The notes: a model not told the origin generated them from the sequence alone. Positions 6,805 through 19,767 are shown, numbered from the stretch's first letter. The stretch is DNA of 50,325 bases from an uncultured Erysipelotrichaceae bacterium (GCA_902801795.1 CADCJQ010000003.1:84129-134453); one strand, 5' to 3'. Program-made: numbers and translations.

Positions 6805-9800
6805 ATGATGAAAAAAAATAAGTTATTATATTTTGCTTTTATTATAGTGATAATAGGAGTAATTGGATATGGAGCATTTTTGGTATATAAAAATATAAAT
6901 TTATTTACAAAAAGTTTTACAAGTGATGGATATGCCATTTACTTAGACGAAAAAAGTAAAGCCAATGTATTACCTTTTTCTAAAGGAACCGATTATAGTT
7001 ACAAAAAATATGATAACCGAATCAGTTTCACTTCTAGTAATGACAATGTTAAAGTCGATGATTCTACGATTATTCATTATCAAAATAAAAATCTTTTGTT
7101 ACTTAAGAATACAGTAGGTATAGATTTGGATAATATTGATCAGAATATTGTTTTTTACTATAATATTTTCAAAAACACAGAAATTAATTATAACAATAAT
7201 AGATATGAAATTGAAACGATAAATACGGATAAAGTAAGTTTTGGTAAGCTATTATTACGTGTTAATAATAATAAATTTCTTTTAGCTGGAGAAAATATTA
7301 AAGTGTTATTTGCTACTGATGATATTGTTGAATTTAGTGATTACTTATACTTTGAATATTCAAGTGGCTCAGTATTAAGAATATATAATGCTGATAAATA
7401 TCATCAAACGATTGATGATACTAAAATAATTATTGGGGATATCGTTATTAATTTAAAAGATAAGACAATTGAAAAAAATAATAAAAAATATATTACTCTT
7501 TCTAATTTGATTATTGATAATGATGATAATATTGATGTCATAACAGAAGAAGCGAAGACAGAAAATATTAATATTAAGAAACCTAATATTGATAAAGACA
7601 TTATTGATGGGACAAATATTAATCCAGGAACTAATAGTGGAATAAATGAAGGAAATTCTGATATTGAAGAAACAGTTGATGAAAAAAAAGTATTAAGTCC
7701 ACCGGAATTTAAGGTTACAAGCCTTGAACTTACTGCCTTAAAAGTTGATGCAACTATCGAAATAAGTGATCCGGATGCTACACTAGTAGGTGATGTCAAT
7801 ATTAGTATTGTTGAAAATGCTACGTCTAAAATAATCTATGAAATGCCACTTAGTGATGGAAATTTATACGCATCAGTATCATATCCTAATTTAAAACCAG
7901 ATACAGAATATACTCTTTATGCTAAGGGTAGTTATAAAATTGATGATATTACCTATGACCGCAGTTTTGTATCTAAAATTTTTCGTACAGAGTCTTTGGG
8001 TGTAATGTTTACGAAATCTTATGTTACCAATAATAGTATTGTAATTGATGTTGTTAAAGAAAAGTATTCTAAAGTTAATTCTGTAACATTAGGAATATAT
8101 GATGAAGAAAATAAATTGTTAGACTATAAAGAATTAAATTTTAATACTGGTAATAAATATGAGGTTGTTTTTAATGAGCTGGAACATAATAAAAAATATT
8201 TGGTAATAATGTATGATATTTTAAGCTCTGGATTAATTGTAGATGATGGATATAATCAAAAAGAAAATATTATGACTTTAAAAAATGCTCCTAAAATTAG
8301 TGGTTTAACATATTCAATTAGTAAAATTGATTCATCATTTGAACTTGATGCTTCAAAAGTTATTGATGAAGATTATGGTGTAACAGGATATCGTTATGAA
8401 GTATTTGATGCCAGAAGTGATATTTCAAAAGCCACACCATTATTAGTATTAACTAAAGATAGTTTAGGACCTGTTAATGTAAAAGTTGATGAAAATAAAA
8501 TTCACCGTGGAGTTGCCTATACTTATCGTTTAGTAACCGAATTTTTTGATAATGAAAAGAATGTAGAGTATATAGATAATCTCGGAACCATTATGCAAAT
8601 TGATGGAGTTGCTTTTCCAACCTTACGTTTTGAACCATCTAATATAACATGGGAACAAATAAATGGTGCTATTGTAATTGATGATCCATCAGGTACAATC
8701 ATGAGTGATACATATAAGATTGTTTATAAAAATTCTATTGATTACTATAAATCAGAAATGATAACGGCAGAAACACCTAAAAATAGTATTCCAATTAATG
8801 TTAGATATTTACGCGCTAATGAAACATATACTTTTGATGTCTATGCTTCAATTAACTTACAAGATTCTAATGAAACTGCTGATGAAACATATATTGGTAG
8901 TGTTAAAGTCCAAACCGGAATGCCTAAAAATTTACAAGCTAATTTTAAATTGAATAATACACTTTCGGATGCTTTTTCCATTGATTTTAATTTATCTAGT
9001 GAAGATGAAGATGCTTCTTTTGAGGCAAGTACTTTATCATCATTAACATTTACTTTATATCAAGGTACAACAACAAATGGTAAAGTTGAAGTTTATAAAA
9101 AAGTAGTTGATACCAATCAGGATGAATATACTAGTACTTTGAAATCAATGTATTTTGATACAAGTAAGGTAATTGATGCTAATTTCTTTAATAGCGAAAA
9201 TTCTGATTTTAAACAAAAAAACTATACATTAGTTGTTGACGAGGCATATGATTATACAGGATATGATAGTAATAAAATTAATATTGTTAATAATGTTTTT
9301 AATATTGAAATGAAAGATTATATACCAAGTCTTCCTAATTTAGATGAATCTCAAATTATTGTTAATCAGATTTTAAATAAATTTTCTGATTCTTTTGAGA
9401 TACCATATAATGATGAATTAGATGCAAATACTATTATAGGCTATAGTGTATCTGCTAAATATGATAATAGTACAGAAAATGCAAAATATATTCTTTATCA
9501 TGTTTATCGATATAATCATCTAACAAATGAGTATGAACTACTTGAAAATTTAGATAAAAAAGTTTTCTTTAATCAAGATGGTACGATTAATGATACGATA
9601 TTTCTTCTTGATAATGGGACTCGTTATGATGTAGTTGATAGTGATAAATTACGAAGAGGTAATAGTTACTATTTTACCTATGAAGTTTACATAGATTTAG
9701 ATAACGATGGTAATGCTGAAACTATTTTCCCAAAGAGTATTGATGAAAATGCTGTTTTGAAAAGTGATGTTATAAAACCTAAAAAGCAAGAAGCTATATT

Positions 9801-12039
9801 TAGTTTATATCCATCTTCATCAAATAGTAATTCTTTTACTTGGAAATATCTTGTTAAAGATGTTGATTATGTTTTAGCAGATAATAAATTATATGGCTTT
9901 ATTAATTCAAGCTTGGAACCTTCTTCCACACCAACAATTATTCCTAATGTAGAAGAGTATCAAGCAGTAACTTTTAGCAATCTTGTGCAAGGTAATAATT
10001 TGACAATCTCTAAAAACGAGAGATTTATAAAGAATTCAGATTTGGTAACATCTAGTTTAACAGCACAATATTTTTATGGTATGATTGATAATGCGAGTCT
10101 TTCATATACCATTAATGCCCAGGATAATAAAATGTCGATTGTTCTTAATAATTTAAATGTAAACTATAATAGTATTGCTAATATTGATGTTGTTATTGAA
10201 CCTGTTAATCAAGCAGATAAAGAAAGACTAGGTAGTAAGACCATTCGTGGTAGTCATTTTTCATCATCGGAAATAGTTGTTGATTACATTGATATAAAAC
10301 AATATATTGGTGTTGAAATAAATGTGAGTTTAGTTGTATATTTTGATAATGGTATTACAGGTTTTGATAATGTAAGTGGTTATAGTTTACTTCAAAATGC
10401 AACATATGATGACGTAGGGTATTATTATTCTTTTCAAGGAACAAGAATTCTTCCAGCTGGAAGTGCATATGGTAATTTAGCAAATATGAGTTTTGATGCA
10501 CTCAATAAAAATATTAATTTCGTAACTTTTAATGGCGTTAGAAATGTACTAAATTTGAAAATTAATCAGACTGGTGTCATGTACGAAAATAATAGCATAA
10601 TAATGAAAAATGTTAAGAGTAATACCATAACATCTAACAATAGTACTTTTAAATTTGATTATATTGTTCCAGGTGTATCTGTAATAAAATCTAATAATAA
10701 ATTAAATATTACACCACTTATTGAAAGTGTATATATAGATGCTAAAATCATTGATTCTGGTACTAATGAAATTAGAGATAATAAGATTTATATTGATGTT
10801 TTTGAAACGGATTTAAATGGAAGTAATTCTAATTTAATAAAAACAATTACTAAAGATGTTTCAGAGTTTTCCGAACATATTCAAGTAAATGGTTTAAAAC
10901 CCAAAACTAATTATTATTTTATTATGTATACGTACTTATATAATAATGAAACTGGAAGTTATGAAAAAAAGAATCTATATGATGTTGATCAAAAAGTTTC
11001 TGGTGTAATGTATAACTTCCATACATTATCTGATGTTGGAATTAGTGATATAAATGTTGAACTTGCAACAACAACTTATCGCCAAAAAACATTAAATATT
11101 GATTATTCACTAGAGAATGTAAGTGGATTTAATTATATTGAATATACTATTTACAAGTTTGAAAATGACGAATATGTATTATCAGATATTTCTTTACCTA
11201 ATTCAACAGCTTTCTTTAAGAAAATGCATCTTTCTTTAGATGCTGCTCCTGGAAGAAATAAAGATTTAACTTATGGAGGACGATATAAAATAAAAATGAG
11301 GCCTGTTGGAATATATACCTTAGATGATGAAGAGTTTGAACTTGAATTAGGAACGGTAGAACAGGAATTTGTAGTTATGGATTATGAAAATCCTTTTATT
11401 GGAATAACAAGTGGTAAAACTGATAATTCAATATATTTTAGAGTTAGTATAAATGATAGTACTAATATTATTGTTGATAATAAATATGATGCTAAATTAT
11501 TAGATTCTAAAGATAATGTCATTGCTATAATTAATGATGTTTCAATTTTTGGAGCCAATAGAAAATTTGAATTTGATGAAAGTGAATACAATTTGATTAA
11601 TAATGAAACTTATACTTTTATTGTCGAGACAAATGTTGATTATAATAATGATGGTATAACGCATACTAAAATAAGCAAAATGAAATATTATGAGTATGGG
11701 TCTGATTTAGATATTGGAACAGTTGTTTTGACTAGAAATACAACCGGAAAAAATATGATTGATATGATATTTTCAGATTCATATAAAATAGATGATGTTG
11801 ATAAAATAACTTATACTATTACATCAGTAAATAGTGGTTTCTACTATTCTAGAACGGATTCATTTGTTGCAAGATATGATAGTAATAATGACTTATATTA
11901 TTATACAATTAATGTTGATGATGATAACTATAATCCAGACGTGGTATATTTAGTAACAGCTAATTTTTATAGTGATGATGAGTTAGTAGAATCAATTGAA
12001 TTAGATTACTATGCCGGAGGTAATGAAAATGAAGCTTAG
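6805..12039 (+). CDS. Giant membrane-anchored ectoprotein (1,744 aa) of the F1-like ATPase locus
   Basis: One N-terminal membrane helix (about residues 8-28) follows a short basic tail, so nearly the whole chain is outside the membrane. A membrane-proximal domain (about 40-240) resembles those of the proteins at 12029, 19764 and 20639; compare FEYSSGSVLRIYNADKY here with VEYNGSIEIYNKKIDKY at 19764. An acidic, Asn/Gly-rich linker (about 240-295) leads to a long run of fibronectin-III/Ig-like beta domains to the C-terminus. These carry recurrent motifs such as LKPDTEYTLYAKG and LEHNKKYLVIMYD. There is no C-terminal membrane helix, sortase motif or HExxH protease motif. It overlaps the next gene by 11 bases. 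I infer an extracellular arm or fibre of the ATPase complex; the function is unproven. Confidence 0.8.
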   Translation: MMKKNKLLYFAFIIVIIGVIGYGAFLVYKNINLFTKSFTSDGYAIYLDEKSKANVLPFSKGTDYSYKKYDNRISFTSSNDNVKVDDSTIIHYQNKNLLLLKNTVGIDLDNIDQNIVFYYNIFKNTEINYNNNRYEIETINTDKVSFGKLLLRVNNNKFLLAGENIKVLFATDDIVEFSDYLYFEYSSGSVLRIYNADKYHQTIDDTKIIIGDIVINLKDKTIEKNNKKYITLSNLIIDNDDNIDVITEEAKTENINIKKPNIDKDIIDGTNINPGTNSGINEGNSDIEETVDEKKVLSPPEFKVTSLELTALKVDATIEISDPDATLVGDVNISIVENATSKIIYEMPLSDGNLYASVSYPNLKPDTEYTLYAKGSYKIDDITYDRSFVSKIFRTESLGVMFTKSYVTNNSIVIDVVKEKYSKVNSVTLGIYDEENKLLDYKELNFNTGNKYEVVFNELEHNKKYLVIMYDILSSGLIVDDGYNQKENIMTLKNAPKISGLTYSISKIDSSFELDASKVIDEDYGVTGYRYEVFDARSDISKATPLLVLTKDSLGPVNVKVDENKIHRGVAYTYRLVTEFFDNEKNVEYIDNLGTIMQIDGVAFPTLRFEPSNITWEQINGAIVIDDPSGTIMSDTYKIVYKNSIDYYKSEMITAETPKNSIPINVRYLRANETYTFDVYASINLQDSNETADETYIGSVKVQTGMPKNLQANFKLNNTLSDAFSIDFNLSSEDEDASFEASTLSSLTFTLYQGTTTNGKVEVYKKVVDTNQDEYTSTLKSMYFDTSKVIDANFFNSENSDFKQKNYTLVVDEAYDYTGYDSNKINIVNNVFNIEMKDYIPSLPNLDESQIIVNQILNKFSDSFEIPYNDELDANTIIGYSVSAKYDNSTENAKYILYHVYRYNHLTNEYELLENLDKKVFFNQDGTINDTIFLLDNGTRYDVVDSDKLRRGNSYYFTYEVYIDLDNDGNAETIFPKSIDENAVLKSDVIKPKKQEAIFSLYPSSSNSNSFTWKYLVKDVDYVLADNKLYGFINSSLEPSSTPTIIPNVEEYQAVTFSNLVQGNNLTISKNERFIKNSDLVTSSLTAQYFYGMIDNASLSYTINAQDNKMSIVLNNLNVNYNSIANIDVVIEPVNQADKERLGSKTIRGSHFSSSEIVVDYIDIKQYIGVEINVSLVVYFDNGITGFDNVSGYSLLQNATYDDVGYYYSFQGTRILPAGSAYGNLANMSFDALNKNINFVTFNGVRNVLNLKINQTGVMYENNSIIMKNVKSNTITSNNSTFKFDYIVPGVSVIKSNNKLNITPLIESVYIDAKIIDSGTNEIRDNKIYIDVFETDLNGSNSNLIKTITKDVSEFSEHIQVNGLKPKTNYYFIMYTYLYNNETGSYEKKNLYDVDQKVSGVMYNFHTLSDVGISDINVELATTTYRQKTLNIDYSLENVSGFNYIEYTIYKFENDEYVLSDISLPNSTAFFKKMHLSLDAAPGRNKDLTYGGRYKIKMRPVGIYTLDDEEFELELGTVEQEFVVMDYENPFIGITSGKTDNSIYFRVSINDSTNIIVDNKYDAKLLDSKDNVIAIINDVSIFGANRKFEFDESEYNLINNETYTFIVETNVDYNNDGITHTKISKMKYYEYGSDLDIGTVVLTRNTTGKNMIDMIFSDSYKIDDVDKITYTITSVNSGFYYSRTDSFVARYDSNNDLYYYTINVDDDNYNPDVVYLVTANFYSDDELVESIELDYYAGGNENEA

Positions 12040-13480
12040 TTTAAAAAATAAAATATTTATCCTAGTCTTTATTGTCATTATTTTAGGGATTGTTGGGATT
12101 CTTGTTCATTCTGCTCGGATGGTAGGAAATAAAAGTAAATATGTTTATGACATAACAAACAGTTCTATTCTTTTCTATGAAGATACTAACATGATTGATA
12201 CAACCGATGGTGGAAAAATAGAAGAGAAGTGGAATGGAGAGTATTACTATTTATCTAATAATGCAGAGAGCTATACATTAGGAATGCATCCAGTTATTTA
12301 TGAAAATAATAATGATAGTGTCAATATTCTAGGAACCACATATCAAGTAAAAAATAATGGTGAAATAACTAAAATAAATGATTTAATTACTATTAGGGAT
12401 ACTTCACCTTATTTCTATAAATTGGATGATCGATTATACTTAATTGTTTCAAATGAGATATACACTAGTGATCGGACAATTTATACTAAAAAGTATTTAT
12501 TAATTAGTCTTGATAAAAAAGGTAATGCTTCATTATTAAATGATTCTATTAACGTTCGAACAATTAATCCTGTTAAATTAGAATTTGCCAATTATCTTTT
12601 TGATATTGCTAATGAGAAATTAATAATAGGAGATTTAGAAATAGATTTAAAAACAGTTATTGGAAGTAGTAATGAATATGTTGAAAAAGAAGAACCAGAA
12701 ACCCAATATAATTATGATGAAAAAGAACTTTTAGATGCATATAATGAGTTAGTTAATGACTTTACGAAATATGCTAAAAATCATGATTTAATTACATCAG
12801 CAAATAATCAAGTTACATATAATAATGTTGTTATTAATGGTAATACCTCAAATGATGCTGCAAGTGCAGAAAATACGACACCACTAAGTAAAAGAGTAAG
12901 CCTAAGAGGTGCGATTGCTTACCAATCATATATTGATGTTACATATGCAGTTACTGATCCGGAAAATAAATATCAAGCAGTTTATTTACTAGTGACAGGA
13001 GAATTTAATGGTGTAAAAACTACTGAAAAAATTATTTTAGATAAGTATGAAACTAAATATCGAATATATGATTTGACACCAAATAGTGAATATACCATTA
13101 GCTTAGGAGATATTGAAATTGTAACCGATGATTTAGAAGAGAAAAGCTTATATGATAAAATTGAAGATGTTATAAATATTCGAACAAGTAAAATAAAATA
13201 TGAATTAAAAATCGAGAAAATATCTTCTGGTAAAGTATATTTTAATTATAAAATGCCAACTTCATATGCATTTGAATCTTGTGATATTATTCTGTATGTC
13301 AATGGTATTCAAAATAAAATGTTATCTGTTAACTATAGTGAAATGATTAGTAATAATGGTTTTAGTGGTAGTTTTGAACTTGATAATGGTACATTATATG
13401 AATTAAGAGTAGAAAATGCAGTTTATTCAGATAAAAAACAAGATGTTAATATTAGTAAAAAGTTTGCTTTAGCAATATAA
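12029..13480 (+). CDS. Membrane-anchored ectoprotein (483 aa), short paralogue of the giant proteins
   Basis: It has the same plan as its giant neighbour: a basic start (MKLSLKNK), one membrane helix (about residues 7-27) and a membrane-proximal ectodomain to about residue 210. An acidic linker (EKEEPETQYNYDEKE) and two fibronectin-like domains follow, with LTPNSEYTISLG typical of such folds. I chose the ATG at 12029, eight bases after GGAGG; the ATGs at 12011 and 12023 lie before or too close to that site. It overlaps the 6805 gene by 11 bases and ends in a terminator, so the pair can form its own transcript upstream of the ATPase core. I do not recognise a named family. Confidence 0.75.
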   Translation: MKLSLKNKIFILVFIVIILGIVGILVHSARMVGNKSKYVYDITNSSILFYEDTNMIDTTDGGKIEEKWNGEYYYLSNNAESYTLGMHPVIYENNNDSVNILGTTYQVKNNGEITKINDLITIRDTSPYFYKLDDRLYLIVSNEIYTSDRTIYTKKYLLISLDKKGNASLLNDSINVRTINPVKLEFANYLFDIANEKLIIGDLEIDLKTVIGSSNEYVEKEEPETQYNYDEKELLDAYNELVNDFTKYAKNHDLITSANNQVTYNNVVINGNTSNDAASAENTTPLSKRVSLRGAIAYQSYIDVTYAVTDPENKYQAVYLLVTGEFNGVKTTEKIILDKYETKYRIYDLTPNSEYTISLGDIEIVTDDLEEKSLYDKIEDVINIRTSKIKYELKIEKISSGKVYFNYKMPTSYAFESCDIILYVNGIQNKMLSVNYSEMISNNGFSGSFELDNGTLYELRVENAVYSDKKQDVNISKKFALAI

Positions 13481-13495
13481 AAGATATGTATAAAG

Positions 13496-13525
13496 AAGAC
13501 TAGAGATGATTTCTTTAGTCTTTTA
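13496..13525 (+). terminator. Terminator between ectoprotein pair and ATPase core
   Basis: Stem AAGACTA/TAGTCTT followed by TTTATTATT. Read-through into the ATPase genes remains possible. Confidence 0.65.
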
Positions 13526-13579
13526 TTATTAATTTTTAAAAAAAAATATTGTTTTTTTATTTATCTTTTTTTTTATTTA

Positions 13580-13588
13580 TGGTACAAT
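13580..13588 (+). promoter_or_regulatory. Extended -10 promoter of the ATPase core genes
   Basis: TGGTACAAT, with a second TATAAT at 13590-13595. A long T-rich tract lies upstream and no clear -35 is present. It sits about 30 bases ahead of the c-like gene. Confidence 0.5.
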
Positions 13589-13607
13589 ATATAATGTATT
13601 ATGATAA

Positions 13608-13865
<258 letters not shown>

Positions 13866-13868
13866 TTT

Positions 13869-14627
13869 ATGGATGAAATATTAATTGTTATTATCACAGT
13901 TATTGTTTTAGTATTAATTTTATCTTTACTTTTATATTATATTATGAAAAGAACTTCTCTTCTTATGAAGAATAATTTTCTTAATAAAATAGAAAAATTA
14001 AATGTATTAATAGGAGATAAAGAACAAAAGGTTGAAGAATTAAATAATAGTATTAATGAAGAACAAAAAAAACTAGATAAAATCAGAAGTGAAAATAAAG
14101 AAAAGGAACTACTTATAAGTAATCAAAGTAAAAATGATGTAGTTTTACCGCAATATGCTGATTTTGATGATGGTAATTTGTTTTCAAGTTATAAAATTAT
14201 CAAAGAAAAATTTGATTTTGATTCTGAAAAAATAATAAAATCATTTCTTTCAAAAATAAAAAAAGATAGTAATGATAATTATCATAGTTTATTAAAAATT
14301 AAAAGTTATTTTACATATGATATTATTTATCGAATATCATCATATAAAACTAATGAACAAAAAATGATAGTTAAAGAACTTCTTTCAGATAGTGAAAAAA
14401 AGATTTTAGAAAAATATTTAGATGTTGGAAATTTTGATATAAAAAAATTAGTTCACAAGATTGATGAATTAATAATTAAAACTAATCCAGAAATCAAGAT
14501 TATTGTTGGTGATAAAAAAATAAATTATGATAAATTAGATGAAAATATTAAAACAATTTATGATGATAGTGTGACTGAAGGATTTAAAATATCTTATAAA
14601 GGTATTATATATGATTATAGTATCTAA
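13869..14627 (+). CDS. Stator-like protein, probable subunit b/delta fusion
   Basis: This 252-residue protein occupies the place of atpF and atpH. An N-terminal membrane helix (about residues 4-25) is followed by a charged coiled coil (about 30-85), as in subunit b. A mostly helical region (95-200) comes next. The final segment EGFKISYKGIIYDYSI resembles the closing strand of subunit delta (GGxxIxIGDKVxDxSI). I therefore read it as a b-delta fusion, an arrangement also known from mycobacteria. The delta assignment rests on position and this short motif. Its ribosome site is weak, so translation may be coupled to the c-like gene three bases upstream. If correct, it tethers the F1 head to the membrane part. 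Confidence 0.6.
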   Translation: MDEILIVIITVIVLVLILSLLLYYIMKRTSLLMKNNFLNKIEKLNVLIGDKEQKVEELNNSINEEQKKLDKIRSENKEKELLISNQSKNDVVLPQYADFDDGNLFSSYKIIKEKFDFDSEKIIKSFLSKIKKDSNDNYHSLLKIKSYFTYDIIYRISSYKTNEQKMIVKELLSDSEKKILEKYLDVGNFDIKKLVHKIDELIIKTNPEIKIIVGDKKINYDKLDENIKTIYDDSVTEGFKISYKGIIYDYSI

Positions 14628-14736
14628 AAAAGAATAAAATGGTGGAAATATAAAAAGGAGTTTGGATAATATAATGTTTGCAGATTGATAATATAATCCA
14701 TCTTTATACTGCAACTTTATTATTCGTTATTTATTT
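14628..14736 (+). other. Leader between the b/delta-like and alpha-like genes
   Basis: It contains two direct copies of gataatataat (14664-14674 and 14686-14696). A good ribosome site (aaaaaggag) is followed only by a four-codon frame (ATG at 14674). That frame is in phase with the alpha-like gene but closed by TGA TAA. The alpha-like ATG at 14737 has no visible ribosome site of its own. This may be an internal promoter or a translational control point. Confidence 0.35.
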
Positions 14737-16860
14737 ATGCAAAACAATATTAATGATATAATTAGTAAAAAAATAGATAATATTGTAAAAAATAATAACA
14801 TTTTTCATGCTGGTAAAGTAACAAAAATTAATGACTTTATTATTGAAGCTACCGGTCTTGAAGATGCTTTCTATTTTGAAAAAGTATATATTAATAATGA
14901 AGATAATATTGGATATGTAGAACGAATAGAAGAAAATAAAGTTGTTATTTCATTAATAAAGAATAATGGTGATTTTTCTATCGGGGACTTTATAATTACA
15001 ACTGGAGAAATACTTCAAACTTCCTTTTCTGAAAATTCTATTGGAATGATTATTGATGCTTTTGGAATAGATAAAATGACAGAAAGAAAGATTAATGATA
15101 GTGTTACAATTCCAATTGAATCTAGAAAAATTTCTATTATGGAACGTAGTAGTGTTTGCCGACCACTAGAAACGGGAATTGCTGCCATTGATATGATGTT
15201 TCCGATTGGAAAGGGACAAAGACAGTTAATTATTGGTGATAAAAAAACAGGGAAAACGCAAATATGTTTGGATACTATTGTTAATCAAAAAGGTAAAAAT
15301 GTTATTTGTATTTATGTCGCTATTGGTAAAACAAAAAAGGAATTAAAAAATCTTTATGCTAAATTAGTTAGTAAAGGAGCACAGGCATATACATTGATTG
15401 TTGCCGCTTTCAATGATGATACACCACCATTAATAAAGTTAACACCTTATGTTGCCTTATCTATTGCAACATATTTAATGGAAAATGGCAAAGATGTTTT
15501 GGTTTGCATTGATGATCTAAAAAAACATGCTGATGCATGTCGTGAAATATCATTGTTATCAGAAAAAAATATTGGTCGTGAGGCTTATCCATCTGATATA
15601 TTTTATACGCATTCAAGACTACTAGAAAAAGGATGTCAACATCAAAATGGTGGATCAATTACGATTCTTCCAATTGTAGAAACAAGGGGCGAAGATATAA
15701 CTGATTATATTTCAACAAACATTATTTCTATTACTGATGGTCAAATTGTTTTATCAGAGAAAAACTTTAGAAAGGGACAAAAGCCTGCTATTAATTTTGG
15801 ACTTAGTGTATCACGTTTAGGAGGAGCAGTTCAAAAAGAAAGTATCAAAGCAATTGGTGCAAAGGTAAGAAGAGAATTGTTATCATATCTTGAAACAGCC
15901 GATGTTTATCAATTAGTTAATGTTGATTCTATGTCGGAAGAATTGAAAGAAAAACTAAAATTAGGACAAACACTATTAGATTTATTAAAACAGCCTAAAT
16001 TTACACCAATTGATGATAAGGATATAATTGAGCGATTTGGTTTTATATTAAATAATGATAAAAAAAGTGACAACACTTTAGAAAAAGAGTCTGATAATGA
16101 TGATTCAGACGATAATACTGAAAACAATTCAGAAGATGATGAAAACAATACAAATATAGATAATAACCAAGATAATGAAAATAATACTAGTATAGATAAT
16201 AACCAAGATAATGAAAATAATACTAATATAGATAATAACCAAGATAATGATTATAACGAAGAACAATCCGCAAATGAAACTATTGAAGAAGAAACTAACA
16301 TTATTGTTTTAAAAAATGATGAAGATGTTAGTAATGCCATTCTAAGAAGAAAAGAAAAAAGAAAAAAATATTATGATAAATATGATAAAGAAGAAAAAAA
16401 ACTTAACGATATTGCTATTAATCCAGTAACAGTAGAAGTAAATGAAAATAATACTGAAGACAATAATTCGGTAGAGATAAATCCATTGATACCAAACTAT
16501 GAAGAAAGTACTAGTGCTATGGAAATAAATCCGGTATCAGTAGAAGTAAATGAAAATAATACTGAAAATAATAATTCGGTAGAGATAAATCCATTGATAC
16601 CAAATTATGAAGAAAGTACTAATGCTATGGAAATAAATCCGGTATCAGTAGAAGTAAATGAAAATAATACTGAAAATAATAATTCGGTAGAGATAAATCC
16701 GTTGATACCAAATTATGAAGAAAGTACTAATGCTATGGAAATAAATCCGGTATCAGTAGAAGAGCAAGATGATAATACTGTTGAATTTCTAGATATAAAA
16801 AGTAATGAACAGGATATTAATAATAACGACATTGAAATATTCGATATTAATGGTGAATAA
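14737..16860 (+). CDS. F1 ATPase alpha-like subunit with repeat-rich C-terminal extension
   Basis: The first 450 or so residues are an F1 alpha homologue: N-terminal barrel, P-loop GDKKTGKT (GDRQTGKT in classic alpha), IDDLKKHADACREISLL, GREAYPSDIFYTHSRLLEKG, ISITDGQI, and GLSVSRLGGAVQ with the arginine finger in SVSR. Residues from about 445 to 707 are extra compared with the usual length of about 500. This tail is Asn/Asp/Glu-rich with a 12-residue repeat (three copies), a basic patch (ILRRKEKRKKYYDKYDKEEK) and a 36-residue repeat (three copies plus a partial). The tail is probably disordered, cytoplasmic and used for docking. The gene lies between the b/delta-like and gamma-like genes as in an atp operon. 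Conserved nucleotide-site residues suggest a working alpha/beta interface. Confidence 0.9.
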   Translation: MQNNINDIISKKIDNIVKNNNIFHAGKVTKINDFIIEATGLEDAFYFEKVYINNEDNIGYVERIEENKVVISLIKNNGDFSIGDFIITTGEILQTSFSENSIGMIIDAFGIDKMTERKINDSVTIPIESRKISIMERSSVCRPLETGIAAIDMMFPIGKGQRQLIIGDKKTGKTQICLDTIVNQKGKNVICIYVAIGKTKKELKNLYAKLVSKGAQAYTLIVAAFNDDTPPLIKLTPYVALSIATYLMENGKDVLVCIDDLKKHADACREISLLSEKNIGREAYPSDIFYTHSRLLEKGCQHQNGGSITILPIVETRGEDITDYISTNIISITDGQIVLSEKNFRKGQKPAINFGLSVSRLGGAVQKESIKAIGAKVRRELLSYLETADVYQLVNVDSMSEELKEKLKLGQTLLDLLKQPKFTPIDDKDIIERFGFILNNDKKSDNTLEKESDNDDSDDNTENNSEDDENNTNIDNNQDNENNTSIDNNQDNENNTNIDNNQDNDYNEEQSANETIEEETNIIVLKNDEDVSNAILRRKEKRKKYYDKYDKEEKKLNDIAINPVTVEVNENNTEDNNSVEINPLIPNYEESTSAMEINPVSVEVNENNTENNNSVEINPLIPNYEESTNAMEINPVSVEVNENNTENNNSVEINPLIPNYEESTNAMEINPVSVEEQDDNTVEFLDIKSNEQDINNNDIEIFDINGE
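16141..16248 (+). repeat. Three 36-bp tandem repeats in the alpha-like tail
   Basis: They encode ENNTNIDNNQDN three times in a row, almost identical at the DNA level. Copy number could vary without frameshift. Confidence 0.85.
16411..16734 (+). repeat. Three 108-bp tandem repeats in the alpha-like tail
   Basis: Units start at 16411, 16519 and 16627, with a partial fourth at 16735. Each encodes 36 residues beginning MEINPVSVEV and ending NYEESTNA. Units two and three are nearly identical in DNA, which points to recent duplication. Confidence 0.9.
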
Positions 16861-16862
16861 TT

Positions 16863-19263
<2,401 letters not shown>

Positions 19264-19271
<8 letters not shown>

Positions 19272-19767
19272 TAATATTCAAACTATTTTTAGTTTAATAG
19301 GTTTTATTATCTTATTTACTTTTTTATCTTTTATATTTTCTGTTTTTTTAACTAAAAAATATAATGATAAATATCATAATTTGTATTCATTATTTTTAAA
19401 TGTTAGTATAAAAAATATTGTTCTGGAGGCAATTGTCTTAGCTAATTTTCTAATTGTTTTCTACTTTATCTTTAATATTAATAGTTTTAGTAATCTTACC
19501 ATTTACTTAATAATTGGTGTTAATATTTTATGTTTTCTTTTATCACTTAATCTTCATATTGTGTTAGTAAATTCTATTTATAATTTAATATCGATAGGAT
19601 TACTATGGTTATTAAATTTATTAAATAATTATTTAACATATATTGTTTATGAACAAGAAATAGTGATTTTAAAAGTATTGTTTATTGTAATGATTGTACT
19701 ATATTCATTATTTGTTGTTGTTAGAGAAACAGAAATATTAATAAATAAAGCAAGGAGGCAAGCATGA
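19264..19767 (+). CDS. Polytopic membrane protein of the ATPase locus
   Basis: A 167-residue, extremely hydrophobic protein with about five membrane helices and a short basic C-terminus (INKARRQA). It overlaps the epsilon-like gene by eight bases and the next gene by four, so it belongs to the same translation unit. I tested it as a stand-in for subunit a. It has no helix with the essential arginine, and its only arginines are in the C-terminal tail, so an ion half-channel is unlikely. It may instead join the rotor or stator to the anchored ectoproteins. No family is recognised. Confidence 0.7.

Noticed and set aside
16141-16734. CRISPR array
   Set aside because: The repeats are contiguous, in frame and protein-coding, with no unique spacers between them.
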